Below, piece by piece: positions 21,644 through 21,728 of a stretch of DNA of 21,728 nt; the stretch's first letter is position 1; every line of letters begins with the position of its first letter. The stretch is taken from contig JBHHXH010000049.1 in the NCBI GenBank assembly GCA_046756925.1, positions 1-21,728 of the forward strand, read 5' to 3'. The stretch is from JAJDBU01 sp046756925. GTDB lineage: Bacteria; Nitrospirota; Nitrospiria; SBBL01; JAADHI01. The notes beneath the pieces are model-generated. The model had not been told where the DNA came from and ran no database searches. It saw only the letters and a program-made list of their open reading frames with translations. A program made the translations under genes and the position numbers.

Positions 21644-21728
21644 ATGACGCAAACCAAGACGGTGATCGGCTGGCAACAAAAAATCTCCATCAAAGACGGA
21701 GGGGGATATACGATGAAAATAGCCGCCC
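21644..21728 (+). CDS. Start of a probable RimB-type retropepsin-like protein (cut by window end)
   Basis: ATG at 21644 opens a frame that continues past the window edge; only 28 codons are visible. The start reads KTVIGWQQKISI, then GYTMKIAA. This matches the N-terminus of the retropepsin-like 'ATP-dependent zinc protease' (RimB/COG4067) proteins, which begin near VIGWRE.V.LP and continue ikAKvDTGA. An in-frame ATG at 21713 has a strong GGAGG site 10 nt upstream, so the short form is an alternative, but the family match covers codons before it. The catalytic DTGA would lie beyond the window. RimB partners RimK-type ligases in other bacteria. Confidence 0.5.
   Translation, partial: MTQTKTVIGWQQKISIKDGGGYTMKIAA

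Overview
This looks like chromosomal DNA from a Gram-negative, free-living bacterium. An outer-membrane beta-barrel, a LolA-like periplasmic protein, an RND/MMPL pump and at least two predicted lipoproteins imply a double membrane. Shine-Dalgarno (SD) sites are often strong, and base composition looks moderate (not counted). The gene mix (HDOD/EAL plus PilZ proteins, DUF4149, a two-CxxC zinc-ribbon protein, DCC protein, QueE/PepA/NagZ) would fit a Nitrospirota-like or deltaproteobacterium-like lineage, but I cannot place it firmly. I see no rRNA, tRNA, CRISPR array, intact insertion sequence or prophage.

Layout. 130-4488 (+): a three-gene operon for a trans-envelope system (RND/MMPL pump, LolA-like protein, outer-membrane barrel), followed by a 46-residue single-membrane-span ORF with its own promoter-like sequence. 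5169-8120 (+): a metabolic/stress run of lipoprotein thiol peroxidase without a resolving Cys, PHP-type histidinol-phosphatase, GNAT acetyltransferase, RibD/DHFR-like reductase and an NTF2/SnoaL-like protein. 8370-10939 (-): SAM O-methyltransferase, a PilZ protein and an EAL-HDOD protein, the last two probably a cyclic-di-GMP signalling pair. 11080-12429 (+): DCC-family protein and a ParA-type ATPase with no ParB beside it.

12504-14415 (-): a small lipoprotein with an HExxH motif, a non-coding stretch with degenerate direct repeats and a 26-bp perfect palindrome, a three-span membrane protein and a DedA protein. 14593-17842 (-): queE-pepA-nagZ, tightly packed (pepA and nagZ overlap by 4 nt), behind a near-consensus promoter whose -10 box abuts a perfect 19-bp palindrome. 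17955-18437 (-): DUF4149 membrane protein, divergent from an Hsp20 gene that ends at a strong terminator. 19389-20285 (-): zinc-ribbon protein and a YbaK-type deacylase. 20442-21728 (+): a possible 54-residue ORF, a CPBP-family membrane protein, and the first codons of a gene whose N-terminus resembles RimB-type retropepsin-like proteins.

Several starts were moved from the longest open frame because a good SD sequence, lipobox, gene overlap or promoter indicated a shorter protein (RND 130, tpx 5169, reductase 7200, HExxH lipoprotein 12896, pepA 17189, queE 17842, DUF4149 18437, ybaK-like 19949, CPBP 20655). No single spectacular new system is evident. The most rewarding leads are the queE promoter/palindrome, the one-Cys lipoprotein thiol peroxidase, the solitary ParA, the HExxH lipoprotein and the RND/LolA-like/barrel triad.
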